Positions 1 through 10,121 of a stretch of 64,000 nt of DNA are shown piece by piece. The notes beneath the pieces are model-generated. The model had not been told where the DNA came from, searched no databases, and saw nothing but the letters and a program-made list of their open reading frames with translations. Positions within the stretch are counted from its first letter, which is position 1. Each line of letters starts with the position of its first letter. The stretch comes from Actinomadura mexicana (GTDB taxonomy: Bacteria > Actinomycetota > Actinomycetes > Streptosporangiales > Streptosporangiaceae). The stretch spans positions 62,001 through 126,000 of the forward strand of contig NZ_FZNP01000005.1 in the NCBI RefSeq assembly GCF_900188105.1, written 5' to 3'. The translations under genes and the position numbers were made by a program.

Positions 1-24
1 CTCCTCGCTTCGCTCACTAGGAGC
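1..24. repeat. Stem-loop repeat, GAGCGAAGC family (copy at window edge)
   Basis: CTCCT and AGGAG arms flank a loop that reads GAGCGAAGCG on the minus strand. The same loop core recurs at 36.5-36.64 kb and 49.97-50.15 kb. It lies outside genes, and the left side may be cut by the window edge. Confidence 0.45.
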
Positions 25-112
25 ACTCTAGTCCCGACCAGCGGAACGTTTGCCCAGTTTGGGGTTTGCCCTCTCGGCGCCCGCCCTGCGTTCGCGCACG
101 CAGGACGCCTGA

Positions 113-1159
<1,047 letters not shown>

Positions 1160-1162
<3 letters not shown>

Positions 1163-1193
1163 CTCTTCGTCATAGAGTGACGACAACGCGTCA
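1160..1193. promoter_or_regulatory. Two adjacent TGAC/GTCA inverted repeats
   Basis: TGAC-N5-GTCA style half-sites occur twice in a row (1160-1172 and 1178-1193), starting on the pip stop codon. This looks like a tandem operator, but no regulator gene lies next to it and the ligand is unknown. Confidence 0.3.
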
Positions 1194-1258
1194 TCGGGCA
1201 GGGAGAGACCGGGCCTGAATCGGTCTCACCACAAATGAGCTTCAGAAGGTCCGCAACC

Positions 1259-1288
1259 GGGCCGGGGTCCGGTTTCCTCGCCCGGCCC
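1259..1288 (+). terminator. GC hairpin downstream of pip
   Basis: GGGCCGGG pairs with CCCGGCCC across a 14-nt loop, about 100 nt after the pip stop. There is no T-tract, which is common for actinomycete terminators. Confidence 0.4.
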
Positions 1289-1499
1289 CGGCCACCCGGA
1301 AGCGGACCGATATCCACATTCCCTGTCCCGTTAGCAACCCTGGCCTTACCCTCTGGATAGCGCACCTGCCCCCGAGGGTCAGCGCAGACGGCCTCGCGGA
1401 GCGCTTCGGCCCACACCCGCCCCACCTCGCCCGCTCGCCGCCCGACCTCCCGCGATGCGAAGTGACGCCCGCCGCACCCGCCCCGTTGACAGGCGATCC

Positions 1500-1517
1500 A
1501 TGTGACTTACCTCACAT
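1500..1517. promoter_or_regulatory. CRP/GlxR-type binding site upstream of ectA
   Basis: ATGTGACTTACCTCACAT is a near-perfect palindrome that fits TGTGA-N6-TCACA, and also the TA-centred form TGTGANNTANNTCACA known for GlxR/Cmr of actinobacteria. It lies 262 bp before the ectA start. Binding is inferred from the motif alone. Confidence 0.55.
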
Positions 1518-1778
1518 AACCGATACAGAAAAGCACTCCTGGCACCGCGGCGAAACGTTAAGGTCGCATTCAGGAAGCATGCTGGCAACATCTCCGGCGC
1601 ACCCGGCAGTACCTCCTGCGTATCCCGGGGAAAAGCGGATCGCGGCCCGCCTCAAAACCGCCCAAATTGCACCCGAATCGGGAAAGCCCTCAGTCATACC
1701 CGCTGGCGACCAGCCCAAACATCTCGTCGATAACATCTATCTGCGATCACCGCGCGAGATTCGCTAAATTGCCTGGAC

Positions 1779-2327
1779 ATGGCAGCGCAACCCCTGGAAT
1801 CACCGACCCGACGCCCCGGGAAGAACGAGACGAACGCGGAAGTGCAACTCCAGGAGCCGAGCCTCGCCGATGGACCCGCGCTTTGGCGGCTCGCCCGGGA
1901 CTCACGAGTCCTGGACGTCAACTCGCCGTACAGCTACGCGCTCTGGTGCCGCGATTTCGCGGACACTTCCATCGTCGCGCGCGACGGGGCGGGCCCGTGC
2001 GGCTTCATCACCGGCTACGTCCGCCCGTCCCGTCCGGACACGTTCTTCGTATGGCAGGTCGCGGTCGACCGCGACCACCGCGGCCAGGGCCTCGCCCGCC
2101 GCATGCTCGACAGCCTGGCGGACCGTCTCGCCCCCCGCGGGCTCGAGTACATGGAGGCCACGGTCACGCCGGACAACGCCGCCTCCACCGCGATGTTCGA
2201 ATCCTTCGCCAGGGCCCGCGGGAGCGAGCTCGCCCGCAGCCCGCTGTTCGCCGCGGAGCACTTCCCCGAGGGGGGACACGAGCCCGAGGTGCTCTTCAGG
2301 ATCGGCCCGATCGCCGCCGCGAACTGA
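1779..2327 (+). CDS. ectA: L-2,4-diaminobutyrate N-gamma-acetyltransferase EctA
   Basis: Second enzymatic step of ectoine synthesis: acetyl-CoA plus diaminobutyrate gives N-gamma-acetyldiaminobutyrate. The 182-residue protein has the GNAT core with acetyl-CoA motif A (VAVDRDHRGQGLARRML) and the EctA-typical segment LDVNSPYSYALWCRDF. The first ~20 residues are unconserved. There is no clear ribosome binding site before the ATG, so the message may be leaderless or start elsewhere. It is the first gene of ectABCD and is followed 52 bp later by ectB, the usual order. Confidence 0.95.
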   Translation: MAAQPLESPTRRPGKNETNAEVQLQEPSLADGPALWRLARDSRVLDVNSPYSYALWCRDFADTSIVARDGAGPCGFITGYVRPSRPDTFFVWQVAVDRDHRGQGLARRMLDSLADRLAPRGLEYMEATVTPDNAASTAMFESFARARGSELARSPLFAAEHFPEGGHEPEVLFRIGPIAAAN

Positions 2328-2379
2328 CCCACGCTCCACGCCCCCATCCGCTCCTCTCCGACCCTGCCTGGAGGCAGAC

Positions 2380-3642
2380 ATGGACGTTTTCGACCGCATG
2401 GAATCGGAAGTCCGCGGCTACTGCAGAAGCTGGCCCACGGTGTTCACCACGGCACAGGGCAGCCACATGACCGACGAGAACGGCAAAAGCTACCTCGACT
2501 TCTTCGCCGGCGCCGGAACCCTCAACTACGGGCACAACAACCCGGGGCTGAAACGCCGGCTGATGGACTATCTCGCCGGCGACGCAGTCGTGCACGGCCT
2601 CGACATGTACACCTCGGCCAAGCGGGAGTTCCTGGAACGCTTCAACGAGTACGTCCTGGCGCCCCGCAACCTCGACTACAAGGTCCAGTTCCCCGGGCCC
2701 GCGGGGAACAACTCGGTCGAGGCGGCGCTGAAACTGGCGCGCAAGTACACCGGCCGCGAGACCGTCGTCAGCTTCACCAACGCCTTTCACGGGATGACGC
2801 TCGGCGCGCTCGCCGTCACCGGCAATTCGATGAAGCGCACCGGCGCGGGCGTGCCGCTCGGGCACGGCGTGGCGATGCCCTACGACAACTACCTCGACGG
2901 CAGGACGCCCGACTTCCTGCTCTTCGAGACGATGCTGGACGACAGCGGCAGCGGCCTGGACAAGCCCGCCGCCGTCATCGTGGAGACCGTGCAGGGCGAG
3001 GGCGGCATCAACGTGGCCACCGCCGAGTGGCTGCGCGGCCTGCAGGATCTGTGCCACCGGCAGGACATCCTGCTCATCGTCGACGACGTGCAGATGGGCT
3101 GCGGCCGCACGGGGCCGTTCTTCAGCTTCGAGGAGGCCGGGATCACCCCGGACATCGTCTGCCTGTCCAAGTCCCTGAGCGGCTACGGGCTGCCCTTCGC
3201 GATCACGCTGATGAAGCGGGAGCTGGACGTGTGGGAGCCGGGCGAGCACAACGGCACCTTCCGCGGCTTCAACCCCGCGTTCGTCACCGCCGTCGGCGCG
3301 CTGGAGGACTACTGGACCGGCGACGACTTCGAGAAGCAGACCCTCGCCAAGGGCCAGCAGGTCCAGGCGGCGCTGAACGAGATCGCGATCGCGCACGCCG
3401 GCGCCATCGACTCCGTCCGCGGCAGGGGCCTGGCATGGGGGCTGGTGATGAAGGACCCGGAGGCGGCGCCGAAGGTGTGCGGCGAGGCGTTCGCCCGCGG
3501 GCTGCTGATGGAGACCTCCGGCCCCGAGAGCGAGGTCGTCAAGATGCTGCCGCCGCTCACCACGACCGAGTCCGAGCTGGCCACCGGCCTGGAGATCATC
3601 GCCGACTCGGTGGAGGCCGTCCGCCAGAAGATCACCGCCTGA
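2380..3642 (+). CDS. ectB: Diaminobutyrate--2-oxoglutarate transaminase EctB
   Basis: PLP enzyme that makes L-2,4-diaminobutyrate from aspartate semialdehyde and glutamate, the entry step to ectoine. The 420-residue class-III aminotransferase has the PLP-lysine motif SKSLSGYG (Lys264) and the cofactor-binding Asp in LLIVDDVQ. The ATG at 2380 is preceded by GGAGG at 5 nt, which fixes the start. Length and sequence are typical for EctB. Confidence 0.96.
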   Translation: MDVFDRMESEVRGYCRSWPTVFTTAQGSHMTDENGKSYLDFFAGAGTLNYGHNNPGLKRRLMDYLAGDAVVHGLDMYTSAKREFLERFNEYVLAPRNLDYKVQFPGPAGNNSVEAALKLARKYTGRETVVSFTNAFHGMTLGALAVTGNSMKRTGAGVPLGHGVAMPYDNYLDGRTPDFLLFETMLDDSGSGLDKPAAVIVETVQGEGGINVATAEWLRGLQDLCHRQDILLIVDDVQMGCGRTGPFFSFEEAGITPDIVCLSKSLSGYGLPFAITLMKRELDVWEPGEHNGTFRGFNPAFVTAVGALEDYWTGDDFEKQTLAKGQQVQAALNEIAIAHAGAIDSVRGRGLAWGLVMKDPEAAPKVCGEAFARGLLMETSGPESEVVKMLPPLTTTESELATGLEIIADSVEAVRQKITA

Positions 3643-3676
3643 GCCGGACCGGCACCGAAAGAACAGAGGAGTTTCA

Positions 3677-4072
3677 ATGATCGTTCGTTCCCTCGGAGAG
3701 ATCATCGGCACGGAACGCGACGTGCAGGCGCCGACCTGGTGCAGCCGCCGCTTCGTGCTGGCCAAAGAGGGCGTCGGGTTCTCGCTGCACGAGACGATCC
3801 TGTACGCGGGCACCGAGACGAAGATGTGGTACGCCAACCACATCGAGGCCGTGTACTGCGTCGAGGGCCAGGGCGAGCTGACCAACGACGAGACGGGCGA
3901 GAAGCACAAGATCGAGCCGGGCGTGATGTACCTGCTCGACGGCCACGAGCACCACACCCTGCGCGCCCACACCGACGTGCGGACCGTCTGCGTGTTCAAC
4001 CCGCCCTGCACCGGCCGGGAGGTCCATGACGAGAACGGTGTCTACCCCCTGCTGACCGAGGAGGACGCATGA
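3677..4072 (+). CDS. ectC: L-ectoine synthase EctC
   Basis: Cyclises N-gamma-acetyldiaminobutyrate to ectoine with loss of water. This is a 131-residue single-domain cupin containing the typical EctC stretch [19 protein letters not shown] and the downstream [11 protein letters not shown] metal-side segment. GAGGAG precedes the ATG. Its TGA overlaps the ectD start (ATGA), so the two are translationally coupled. Confidence 0.96.
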   Translation: MIVRSLGEIIGTERDVQAPTWCSRRFVLAKEGVGFSLHETILYAGTETKMWYANHIEAVYCVEGQGELTNDETGEKHKIEPGVMYLLDGHEHHTLRAHTDVRTVCVFNPPCTGREVHDENGVYPLLTEEDA

Positions 4073-5034
4073 GCATCATCGAGTCCCATCCGACGATCGA
4101 CGACGCCTACCCCACCCGCAAGGCCTCCGAGGCCGCGCTGCTGTACCGCCAGGACCCGGTCGTGTACGGCGAGGCGAAGGACGGGCCCATCGACGGCGCG
4201 ACCCTCGACTCCTTCGAGGCCAACGGGTTCCTCTCCGTCGACCAGCTGATCGCGCCGGAGGAGGTCGAGGACTACCGGGCCGAGCTGCGCCGGCTGTCGT
4301 CGGACCCGCAGGTCCTGGCCGACGAGCGCACGGTGACCGAGCGCGGCTCGGACGAGGTCCGCTCCATCTTCGAGGTGCACAAGCTCAGCGAGGTGTTCGC
4401 CGAACTCGTCCGCGACCCCCGCATCGTGGGCCGGGCGAGGCAGATCCTCGGCTCGGAGGTTTACGTGCACCAGAGCCGGGTCAACTACAAGCCAGGTTTC
4501 ACCGGCAAGGACTTCTACTGGCACTCGGACTTCGAGACCTGGCACGCGGAGGACGGCATGCCCCGGATGCGCGCGGTGAGCATATCCATCGCGCTCACCG
4601 AGAATTTCGTGCACAATGGCGGGCTAATGATCATGCCCGGCTCGCACAAGACCTTCGTGGCCTGTGTCGGGGAGACTCCGGACGACCACTACAAGGAGTC
4701 CCTGCGCGGCCAGGAGATCGGTACGCCCGACCCCAACAGCCTGTCGATCCTGGCCGACAAGCACGGGATCGAGCTGTTCACCGGCCCCGCGGGCTCGGCG
4801 ACCATGTTCGACTGCAACTGCATGCACGGCTCTAACGGGAACATCACCCCGTTCCCGCGCTCCAACGTGTTCGTCGTGTTCAACAGCGTCGAGAACACGT
4901 GCGTCGAGCCGTTCTCCGCACCCGCGCCCCGTCCCTCCTTCATCGGCGCCCGCGACTTCACCCCCGTCGGAGCCGGGAGCGCTCCGGAGGCCGCGGCCGG
5001 ACGTCCCCCGGCGGAGGGCACCGCCGGCGCCTGA
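4069..5034 (+). CDS. ectD: Ectoine 5-hydroxylase EctD
   Basis: Fe(II)/2-oxoglutarate dioxygenase that converts ectoine to 5-hydroxyectoine. The signature [15 protein letters not shown] supplies iron ligands His152 and Asp154, and CMHGSNGN supplies the distal His253, close to their positions in characterised EctD proteins. At 321 residues it is slightly long because of an Ala/Pro-rich C-terminal tail after about residue 300. It is the last biosynthetic gene, followed by a strong hairpin before the transporter genes. Confidence 0.95.
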   Translation: MSIIESHPTIDDAYPTRKASEAALLYRQDPVVYGEAKDGPIDGATLDSFEANGFLSVDQLIAPEEVEDYRAELRRLSSDPQVLADERTVTERGSDEVRSIFEVHKLSEVFAELVRDPRIVGRARQILGSEVYVHQSRVNYKPGFTGKDFYWHSDFETWHAEDGMPRMRAVSISIALTENFVHNGGLMIMPGSHKTFVACVGETPDDHYKESLRGQEIGTPDPNSLSILADKHGIELFTGPAGSATMFDCNCMHGSNGNITPFPRSNVFVVFNSVENTCVEPFSAPAPRPSFIGARDFTPVGAGSAPEAAAGRPPAEGTAGA

Positions 5035-5064
5035 GCCTAACAATTCGATAAACCGACCCACCCG

Positions 5065-5110
5065 CTCCGCGCCCGCAAGGGGGCCGTCCGGCCTCCCTGC
5101 GGGCGCGGAG
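5065..5110 (+). terminator. Long hairpin between ectD and ehuB
   Basis: CTCCGCGCCCGCA (5065-5077) pairs perfectly over 13 bp with TGCGGGCGCGGAG (5098-5110); the interior can pair further. There is no T-tract. Lying inside an apparently continuous operon, it may partly terminate or protect the ectABCD message so that the importer is made at a different level. Confidence 0.6.
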
Positions 5111-5132
5111 CTCACCCATCAGGAGTTCGACG

Positions 5133-6026
5133 ATGACTTCTTCGAGACGCGACTTCCTCCGCACCGCCGTGCTGCTGTCCGCCGCGGCGCCGCTGGCCGC
5201 GGCGGGCTGCTCCACGACGGATCCGGAGAAGGAGAAGACCGGCGGCGGCACCCTGCAGAAGGCCAAGGACGCCGGCACGATCACGGTCGGGTTCGCCAAC
5301 GAGGCGCCCTACGGCTACACCGACAAGTCCGGGAAGCTGACCGGTGAGGCGCCCGAGCTCGCGCGCGCCATCTTCAAGAACCTCGGCATCGACGAGATCA
5401 AGGGCGTCCAGGTCGACTTCGGGGGGCTCATCGGCGGGCTCAACGCCAAGCGCTTCGACGCGATCGCCGCCGGCATGTTCATCACGCCCGAGCGGTGCGC
5501 CTCCGCGGCGTTCGCCAATCCCGAGTACGTGGCCAAGAGCGCCTTCATGGTGCCCGAGGGCAACCCGAAGGGCCTCAAGGCCGCCGAGGACCCGGGCAGG
5601 AAGGGCGTCAAGGTCGGCGTGCTCACCGGCGCCGTCGAGGCCGACTACGCCGAGAAGACCGGCGTCAAGAAGGGCGACATCAAGACGTTCGCCGACCAGG
5701 CCAGCGCCTACGAGGGCCTGAAGGCCGGGCGCATCGACTGCATCTGGCTGACCCGCATCTCGCTGGCCGACCTGCTGACCAAGCACAAGGGCGAGGGCTT
5801 CGAGGTCACCGACGCGTTCACCCCCGTCATCGACGGCAAGGAGCAGCTCGGCGCCGGCGCGTTCGCGTTCCGCAAGGCCGACACGGACCTGGTGAACGCC
5901 TGGAACGGCGAGCTCGCCAAACTCCAGCAGGGCAACAAGCTGCTGCCGGTCCTGCAGCCGTTCGGCTTCACCCAGGCGGAGATGCCCGGCCCGAACGACA
6001 CCGCCGCCAAGTTCTGCCAGGGCTGA
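5133..6026 (+). CDS. ehuB: Ectoine/hydroxyectoine ABC transporter binding lipoprotein EhuB
   Basis: Extracytoplasmic solute receptor of family 3 (297 aa). The N-terminus combines a Tat-like motif (SRRDFL, residues 4-9) with a lipobox ending at Cys26, so it is probably exported folded and lipid-anchored. The remainder is a type-II periplasmic-binding fold (VGFANEAPYGYTDKSGKL). It directly precedes two permeases and an ATPase and follows ectABCD, so ectoine is the likely ligand. Recapture of leaked ectoine or uptake from outside are both possible. Confidence 0.9.
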   Translation: MTSSRRDFLRTAVLLSAAAPLAAAGCSTTDPEKEKTGGGTLQKAKDAGTITVGFANEAPYGYTDKSGKLTGEAPELARAIFKNLGIDEIKGVQVDFGGLIGGLNAKRFDAIAAGMFITPERCASAAFANPEYVAKSAFMVPEGNPKGLKAAEDPGRKGVKVGVLTGAVEADYAEKTGVKKGDIKTFADQASAYEGLKAGRIDCIWLTRISLADLLTKHKGEGFEVTDAFTPVIDGKEQLGAGAFAFRKADTDLVNAWNGELAKLQQGNKLLPVLQPFGFTQAEMPGPNDTAAKFCQG

Positions 6027-6029
6027 CCC

Positions 6030-6746
6030 GTGTCCGAGGTCCTCGACAGCTATCCCCAGTGGCTGGACGGGGCGTGGGTCACCATCCGGCTCACCCTCCT
6101 CGGCGGCGTACTGGCGCTGTTGCTCGCGCTGCTGTTCGGGATGGCCGGCACGTCGCGCCACGCGGGTGTGCGCGTGCTCAACCGCGTGTACGTGGAGTTC
6201 TTCCGCGGCAACGCCACACTGGTGCTGCTGTACTGGTTCTTCTACGCCCTTCCCCTGATCGGTCTCCGGTTCTCCACGATGTTCGCGGCCGTGCTGGCCC
6301 TCGGCCTGAACGTCGGCGCCTACGGCGCCGAGGTGGTGCGCGGATCGATCAACGCAGTCCCGAAGGCGCAGTACGAGGCGACGATCGCGCTGAACTTCAC
6401 GCCGTTCCAGCGCATGCGGCGCGTGCTGCTGCCGCAGGCGTTCGCGCTGATGCTGCCGCCGTTCGGCAACCTGATCATCGAGCTGATGAAGGGCACCGCC
6501 ATCGTGTCCCTGGTGGGCCTGGTCGACCTGACCCGCGTCTCCAAGAACATCCAGGGCAGCACCGGCCAGACCGTCGCCGCGTTCACGGTCGTGCTCGTCC
6601 TGTACTTCGTGATCGCGCAGGTGCTGCAGCTGTTCGTCCGCTACGCCGAGCGGCGCGTGGACCGGATGCTGGGCCGCAGGCTGCCCGCTGAGCCGTCCCT
6701 CGGGACGATCGCGGCCGGCGCCCCCGGGGCGGGGGTGAGCTCCTGA
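6030..6746 (+). CDS. ehuC: Ectoine ABC transporter permease EhuC
   Basis: Polar-amino-acid-type inner-membrane permease, 238 aa, with about five hydrophobic segments and the EAA loop (YGAEVVRGSINAVPKAQYEA) that contacts the ATPase. It starts with GTG three bases after the ehuB stop. The C-terminal ~20 residues are a soluble tail. It forms a heterodimer with EhuD by analogy with the family. Confidence 0.9.
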   Translation: MSEVLDSYPQWLDGAWVTIRLTLLGGVLALLLALLFGMAGTSRHAGVRVLNRVYVEFFRGNATLVLLYWFFYALPLIGLRFSTMFAAVLALGLNVGAYGAEVVRGSINAVPKAQYEATIALNFTPFQRMRRVLLPQAFALMLPPFGNLIIELMKGTAIVSLVGLVDLTRVSKNIQGSTGQTVAAFTVVLVLYFVIAQVLQLFVRYAERRVDRMLGRRLPAEPSLGTIAAGAPGAGVSS

Positions 6747-7399
6747 TGAGCTGGGACTGGCACTACTCCGGCGAGATCCTCCCCGACCTGCTGGACGGGC
6801 TGCGCTACACGCTGATCGCGACGCTGCTGGGCTATGTGATCGCCCTGGTCCTCGGGCTGGTGTGGACGCTGCTGCGCCGCTCCCCGAGCCGGGTCTTCAA
6901 CCAGGTGGTCCGGTGGGTCACCGAGTTCATCAGGTCCACGCCGCTGATCCCGCAGCTGTACTTCGTCTTCTTCGTGCTGCCCGCCTGGGGCATCACCATC
7001 GGGTCCCTCACCGCGGGCACCATCACCCTCGGGATCCACTACTCGACCTACACGGCCGAGGTGTACCGGGCCGGGATCGCCGACGTCCCCAAGGGGCAGT
7101 GGGAGGCGTGCACCGCGCTGAACCTGCCGCGTTCGCGGGTGTGGCTGGACGTCGTCCTGCCGCAGGCGATCCGGCGGGTGATCCCGACGCTCGGCAACTA
7201 CCTCATCGCGATGTTCAAGGACTCGCCGCTGCTGCTGGCGATCAACGTCTCGGAGCTGCTGTTCTCCGCGTACCAGGTCGGGTCCAAGACCCTGCAGTTC
7301 CTGGAGCCGATCACCATGGTCGGCCTGTTGTTCGTCGTGGTCAGCGTCATATCCTCGATACTCGTCCGCCGCCTGGAGAGGCGTTATGCCACCAATTGA
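6746..7399 (+). CDS. ehuD: Ectoine ABC transporter permease EhuD
   Basis: Second polar-amino-acid-type permease (217 aa). Its EAA loop reads YTAEVYRAGIADVPKGQWEA. The ATG overlaps the ehuC TGA by one base (TGATG), indicating coupled translation. Its 3' end overlaps ehuA by 14 bases. Confidence 0.9.
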   Translation: MSWDWHYSGEILPDLLDGLRYTLIATLLGYVIALVLGLVWTLLRRSPSRVFNQVVRWVTEFIRSTPLIPQLYFVFFVLPAWGITIGSLTAGTITLGIHYSTYTAEVYRAGIADVPKGQWEACTALNLPRSRVWLDVVLPQAIRRVIPTLGNYLIAMFKDSPLLLAINVSELLFSAYQVGSKTLQFLEPITMVGLLFVVVSVISSILVRRLERRYATN

Positions 7400-8333
7400 C
7401 ACCGACGCAGTCGACCCCGGGGACGCGGCGGACCGCCCGCCCTCGGAGGGCGCCACCGCGGCGCAGGGCCCCGCCCCTGGCGAGGCGGCCGCCGGAGCGG
7501 GCGCCTCCACGCAGAAGGACGCCGCCACGAAGGCCGAGCCGGGCGCGGAGCTGCCGCGCGGCGAGGCGCCGGGCATCCGCTTCGAGAAGGTGGTGAAGCG
7601 GTTCGGCTCCAACGCCGTGCTCCGCGAGCTGGACTTCACCGTGGCACCCGGGGAGCGGGTGACGCTCATCGGGCCGAGCGGGTCCGGCAAGACCACGATC
7701 CTGCGGCTGCTGATGACGCTGGAGAAGCTCGACGAGGGGCTGATCTGGATCGGCGACGAGACGCTGTGGCACATGGACCGCGGCGGCAAGCGCGTCCCGG
7801 CGAACCAGAAGCACCTGCACGAGATGCGCAAGCAGGTCGGCATGGTGTTCCAGCAGTTCAACCTGTTCCCGAACATGAACGTGCTGCGCAACCTCACCGA
7901 GGGTCCGGTGCGCGTGCTCGGAGTGTCCAAGGACGAGGCGGTCGAACGGGCCCGCGGCCTGCTGGACATGGTCGGCCTGTCGGACAAGGAGAACGCGCAC
8001 CCCACCCAGCTGTCGGGCGGCCAGCAGCAGCGGGTGGCCATCGCGCGGGCGCTGGCCATGCAGCCGAGGGTGCTGCTGCTGGACGAGGTCACCTCGGCGC
8101 TCGACCCCGAGCTCGTGGTCGGCGTCCAGGACCTGCTGCGCGACATCGCCCGGCAGAGCGACCTGACCATGCTCTGCGTCACCCACGAGATGGCCTTCGC
8201 CAAGGACATCTCCGACCGGGTCCTGATGTTCGACCAGGGCCAGATCGTCGAGGAGGGCCCTCCGGACCGGATCTTCGGCGAGCCGTCCGAGCAGCGCACC
8301 CGCGACTTCCTGCAGGCGGTCCTCGCCTCCTGA
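7386..8333 (+). CDS. ehuA: Ectoine ABC transporter ATP-binding protein EhuA
   Basis: Cytoplasmic ATPase of the importer. It has Walker A GPSGSGKT, Q-loop FQQFNLFPN, signature LSGGQQQR, Walker B VLLLDEVTSALD and H-loop VTHEM. At 315 aa it is about 55-60 residues longer than usual: residues 1-60 are a low-complexity Ala/Pro/Glu-rich extension before the conserved IRFEKVVKRFG. No internal start near the conserved region was found, so the extension is probably translated. Confidence 0.9.
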   Translation: MPPIDTDAVDPGDAADRPPSEGATAAQGPAPGEAAAGAGASTQKDAATKAEPGAELPRGEAPGIRFEKVVKRFGSNAVLRELDFTVAPGERVTLIGPSGSGKTTILRLLMTLEKLDEGLIWIGDETLWHMDRGGKRVPANQKHLHEMRKQVGMVFQQFNLFPNMNVLRNLTEGPVRVLGVSKDEAVERARGLLDMVGLSDKENAHPTQLSGGQQQRVAIARALAMQPRVLLLDEVTSALDPELVVGVQDLLRDIARQSDLTMLCVTHEMAFAKDISDRVLMFDQGQIVEEGPPDRIFGEPSEQRTRDFLQAVLAS

Positions 8334-8335
8334 CC

Positions 8336-8408
8336 GGTCCTGGCCCGCCGGGCGGGACCGTGTCCCGCGCGTCGCCCGCGTCCCCGTCGCCCCGGGGACG
8401 CGGGCGAC
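8336..8408 (+). terminator. Double hairpin ending the ect-ehu operon
   Basis: A first hairpin (8336-8359, GGTCC/GGACC outer arms) is followed by a perfect 15-bp stem, GTCGCCCGCGTCCCC (8371-8385) with its complement at 8394-8408 and an 8-nt loop. It lies just after the ehuA stop and is the likely end of the operon transcript. Confidence 0.7.
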
Positions 8409-8523
8409 TCCCGTTCCGGGGGGCGGCCGCGCCGGGCGGCGTCCGGCCTCCCGGTCACCCCGCCCGCACCCGCACCGAACGCGATTCTGTACCGTGGCGC
8501 CCACGGACGAGGAGAGCGGGGCG

Positions 8524-9714
8524 ATGGGCACTTCGATCGTGGGGCTCGGCATGACCGAGCTCGGCAGGGTGTACGGGCGCAGTCCCCGGCGGCTCGCCGC
8601 CGACGCGGTGCGGCTGGCCGCAGCCGACGCGGGCCTGGCGCTCGGCGACCTGGACGGCCTGCTGGTCAGCCACGGCATCGGCGGTTCGCCCGGGATCGAG
8701 CTGGCCGACACGCTCGGCCTGCGCGACCTGCGGCTGCTGGCCCTGGTCAACTCCTACGGGGCGACGGCCGGGGCGATGGTGTCGTACGCGGCCATGTCGG
8801 TGCTGAACGGTTCGGCGACCACGGTGGCGTGCGTGTTCGCGGACGCGCCGCTGAAGCCGAAGCAGTCGGCGGGATCGGCCTACGACCGCGCCGCCGGCAC
8901 AGGGCCCGGGGCCGCGCCCGGGAAGACGGAGTGGTACGGGTTCGGCGGGATGACGGCGGCGCTCGGCCTGCGCAGCGTGAACTCCCACTACGCCCTCGCC
9001 GCGCAGCGGCACATGGCCCGCTACGGCACGACGAGCGAGCAGCTCGGCGCGATCGCCGTCGCGACCCGGCGGTGGGCCGCCGGCAACCCGCTCGCGCAGT
9101 TGCGCGAGCCGATCACCATCGAGGACCACCAGCGCTCCCGCTGGGTGTCCGAGCCGCTGCACCTGCTGGACTGCTGCCTGGTGTCCAACGGCGCCGTCGC
9201 CGTCATCGTGACGAGCGCGGACCGGGCCCGCGACCTGGCGCGCCCGCCCGTCCACCTGTGGGGATGGGGGCAGGGGCACCCGGGGCACCGCAGGGAGCGC
9301 GGCAGCGACTTCGGCCTGACGACGGGCGCCGCCGCGTCCGGCGCGGCGGCGATGAAGATGGCCGGCGTCACCGCCGCCGACGTGGACGTGTGCGAGCTGT
9401 ACGACTGCTACACCTACACGGTCCTGGTGACGCTGGAGGACTACGGGTTCTGCGCCAAGGGCGAGGGCGGCGCGTTCGCCGCGTCCGGCGCGCTCGGGCC
9501 CGGCGGGTCGCTGCCGACCAACACCGGCGGCGGGCAGCTGTCGGCGTACTACATGTGGGGCATGACGCCGCTGTCGGAGGCCGTGATCCAGGCGCGGGGG
9601 GACGGCGGGCAGCGGCAGGCGCCCTGCACCGACGTGATCCTCGTCAGCGGGAACGGCGGGATCCTCGACCACCACTCCACGCTGGTCGTCAGCCCGCACG
9701 AGAAGGGGGCCTAG
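8524..9714 (+). CDS. Thiolase-like protein (lipid-transfer/Ltp2-type) lacking the active-site Cys
   Basis: Thiolase-superfamily protein of 396 aa. Where classical thiolases have the nucleophilic Cys (CASG), this protein reads NSYGATAG, so condensing or thiolytic chemistry by the standard route is unlikely. The segment ELYDCYTYTVLVTLEDYGFC near residue 300 resembles the Tyr-containing region of Ltp2-type retro-aldolases. The next gene encodes a DUF35 protein, the usual partner of Ltp2-like aldolases, so a heteromeric acyl-CoA lyase is plausible. AGGAG lies 11 nt before the 8524 ATG; a GTG at 8494 is an alternative start. Confidence 0.8.
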   Translation: MGTSIVGLGMTELGRVYGRSPRRLAADAVRLAAADAGLALGDLDGLLVSHGIGGSPGIELADTLGLRDLRLLALVNSYGATAGAMVSYAAMSVLNGSATTVACVFADAPLKPKQSAGSAYDRAAGTGPGAAPGKTEWYGFGGMTAALGLRSVNSHYALAAQRHMARYGTTSEQLGAIAVATRRWAAGNPLAQLREPITIEDHQRSRWVSEPLHLLDCCLVSNGAVAVIVTSADRARDLARPPVHLWGWGQGHPGHRRERGSDFGLTTGAAASGAAAMKMAGVTAADVDVCELYDCYTYTVLVTLEDYGFCAKGEGGAFAASGALGPGGSLPTNTGGGQLSAYYMWGMTPLSEAVIQARGDGGQRQAPCTDVILVSGNGGILDHHSTLVVSPHEKGA

Positions 9715-9716
9715 CC

Positions 9717-10112
9717 ATGGAGACCGGCGTTCTGCGGCGGGACGGGCGGACCGACCCGTTCTTCGACGGCACGGCCGCCGGCCGGCTCGTCGTCCGGCGC
9801 TGCGAGGCGTGCGACCGGTGGTTCGCGCCGGACGCGAGCGGCTGCCCCGGCTGCGGCGAGGAGGACCTCGGCTGGGCCGAGGCGAGCGGCGCGGCGACCC
9901 TGGTGACCTGGACGATCCTGCCCAAGGAGCCGCCCGTGTTCCTGGCGCTGGTCGAGCTGGCCGAGGGACCGTGGCTGCACGCCCGCCTGGACGGCGTGGA
10001 GCGCGCGGACCTGCGCGAGGGGCTGGCGCTGCGCGCCGCGTTCGAGCATCCGGACGAGGGCGAGTCGTACGTGCTGTTCCGGCCCTGGACCGAACGCGGT
10101 TCGGTCCGTTAG
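9717..10112 (+). CDS. DUF35 zinc-ribbon/OB-fold protein
   Basis: A 131-residue partner protein with an N-terminal rubredoxin-like zinc ribbon (CEAC...CPGCG) followed by a DUF35 OB-fold, which in characterised systems binds acyl-CoA and docks onto a thiolase-like subunit. The start is two bases after the stop of the thiolase-like gene, so the pair is co-translated. The substrate is not readable from sequence; steroid side-chain or fatty acyl-CoA metabolism are possible. Confidence 0.85.
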   Translation: METGVLRRDGRTDPFFDGTAAGRLVVRRCEACDRWFAPDASGCPGCGEEDLGWAEASGAATLVTWTILPKEPPVFLALVELAEGPWLHARLDGVERADLREGLALRAAFEHPDEGESYVLFRPWTERGSVR

Positions 10113-10121
10113 CGTCGGGCC

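Larger units (their letters stand above)
1163..1778. other. 616-bp non-coding region upstream of ectA
   Basis: No convincing gene is seen here. It holds the TGAC/GTCA repeats, a GC hairpin (1259-1288) and a CRP/GlxR-type palindrome (1500-1517). The part from 1540 to 1778 is less GC-rich than the flanking genes, as expected for a promoter region. No clear -35/-10 pair for ectA could be fixed. Confidence 0.6.
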
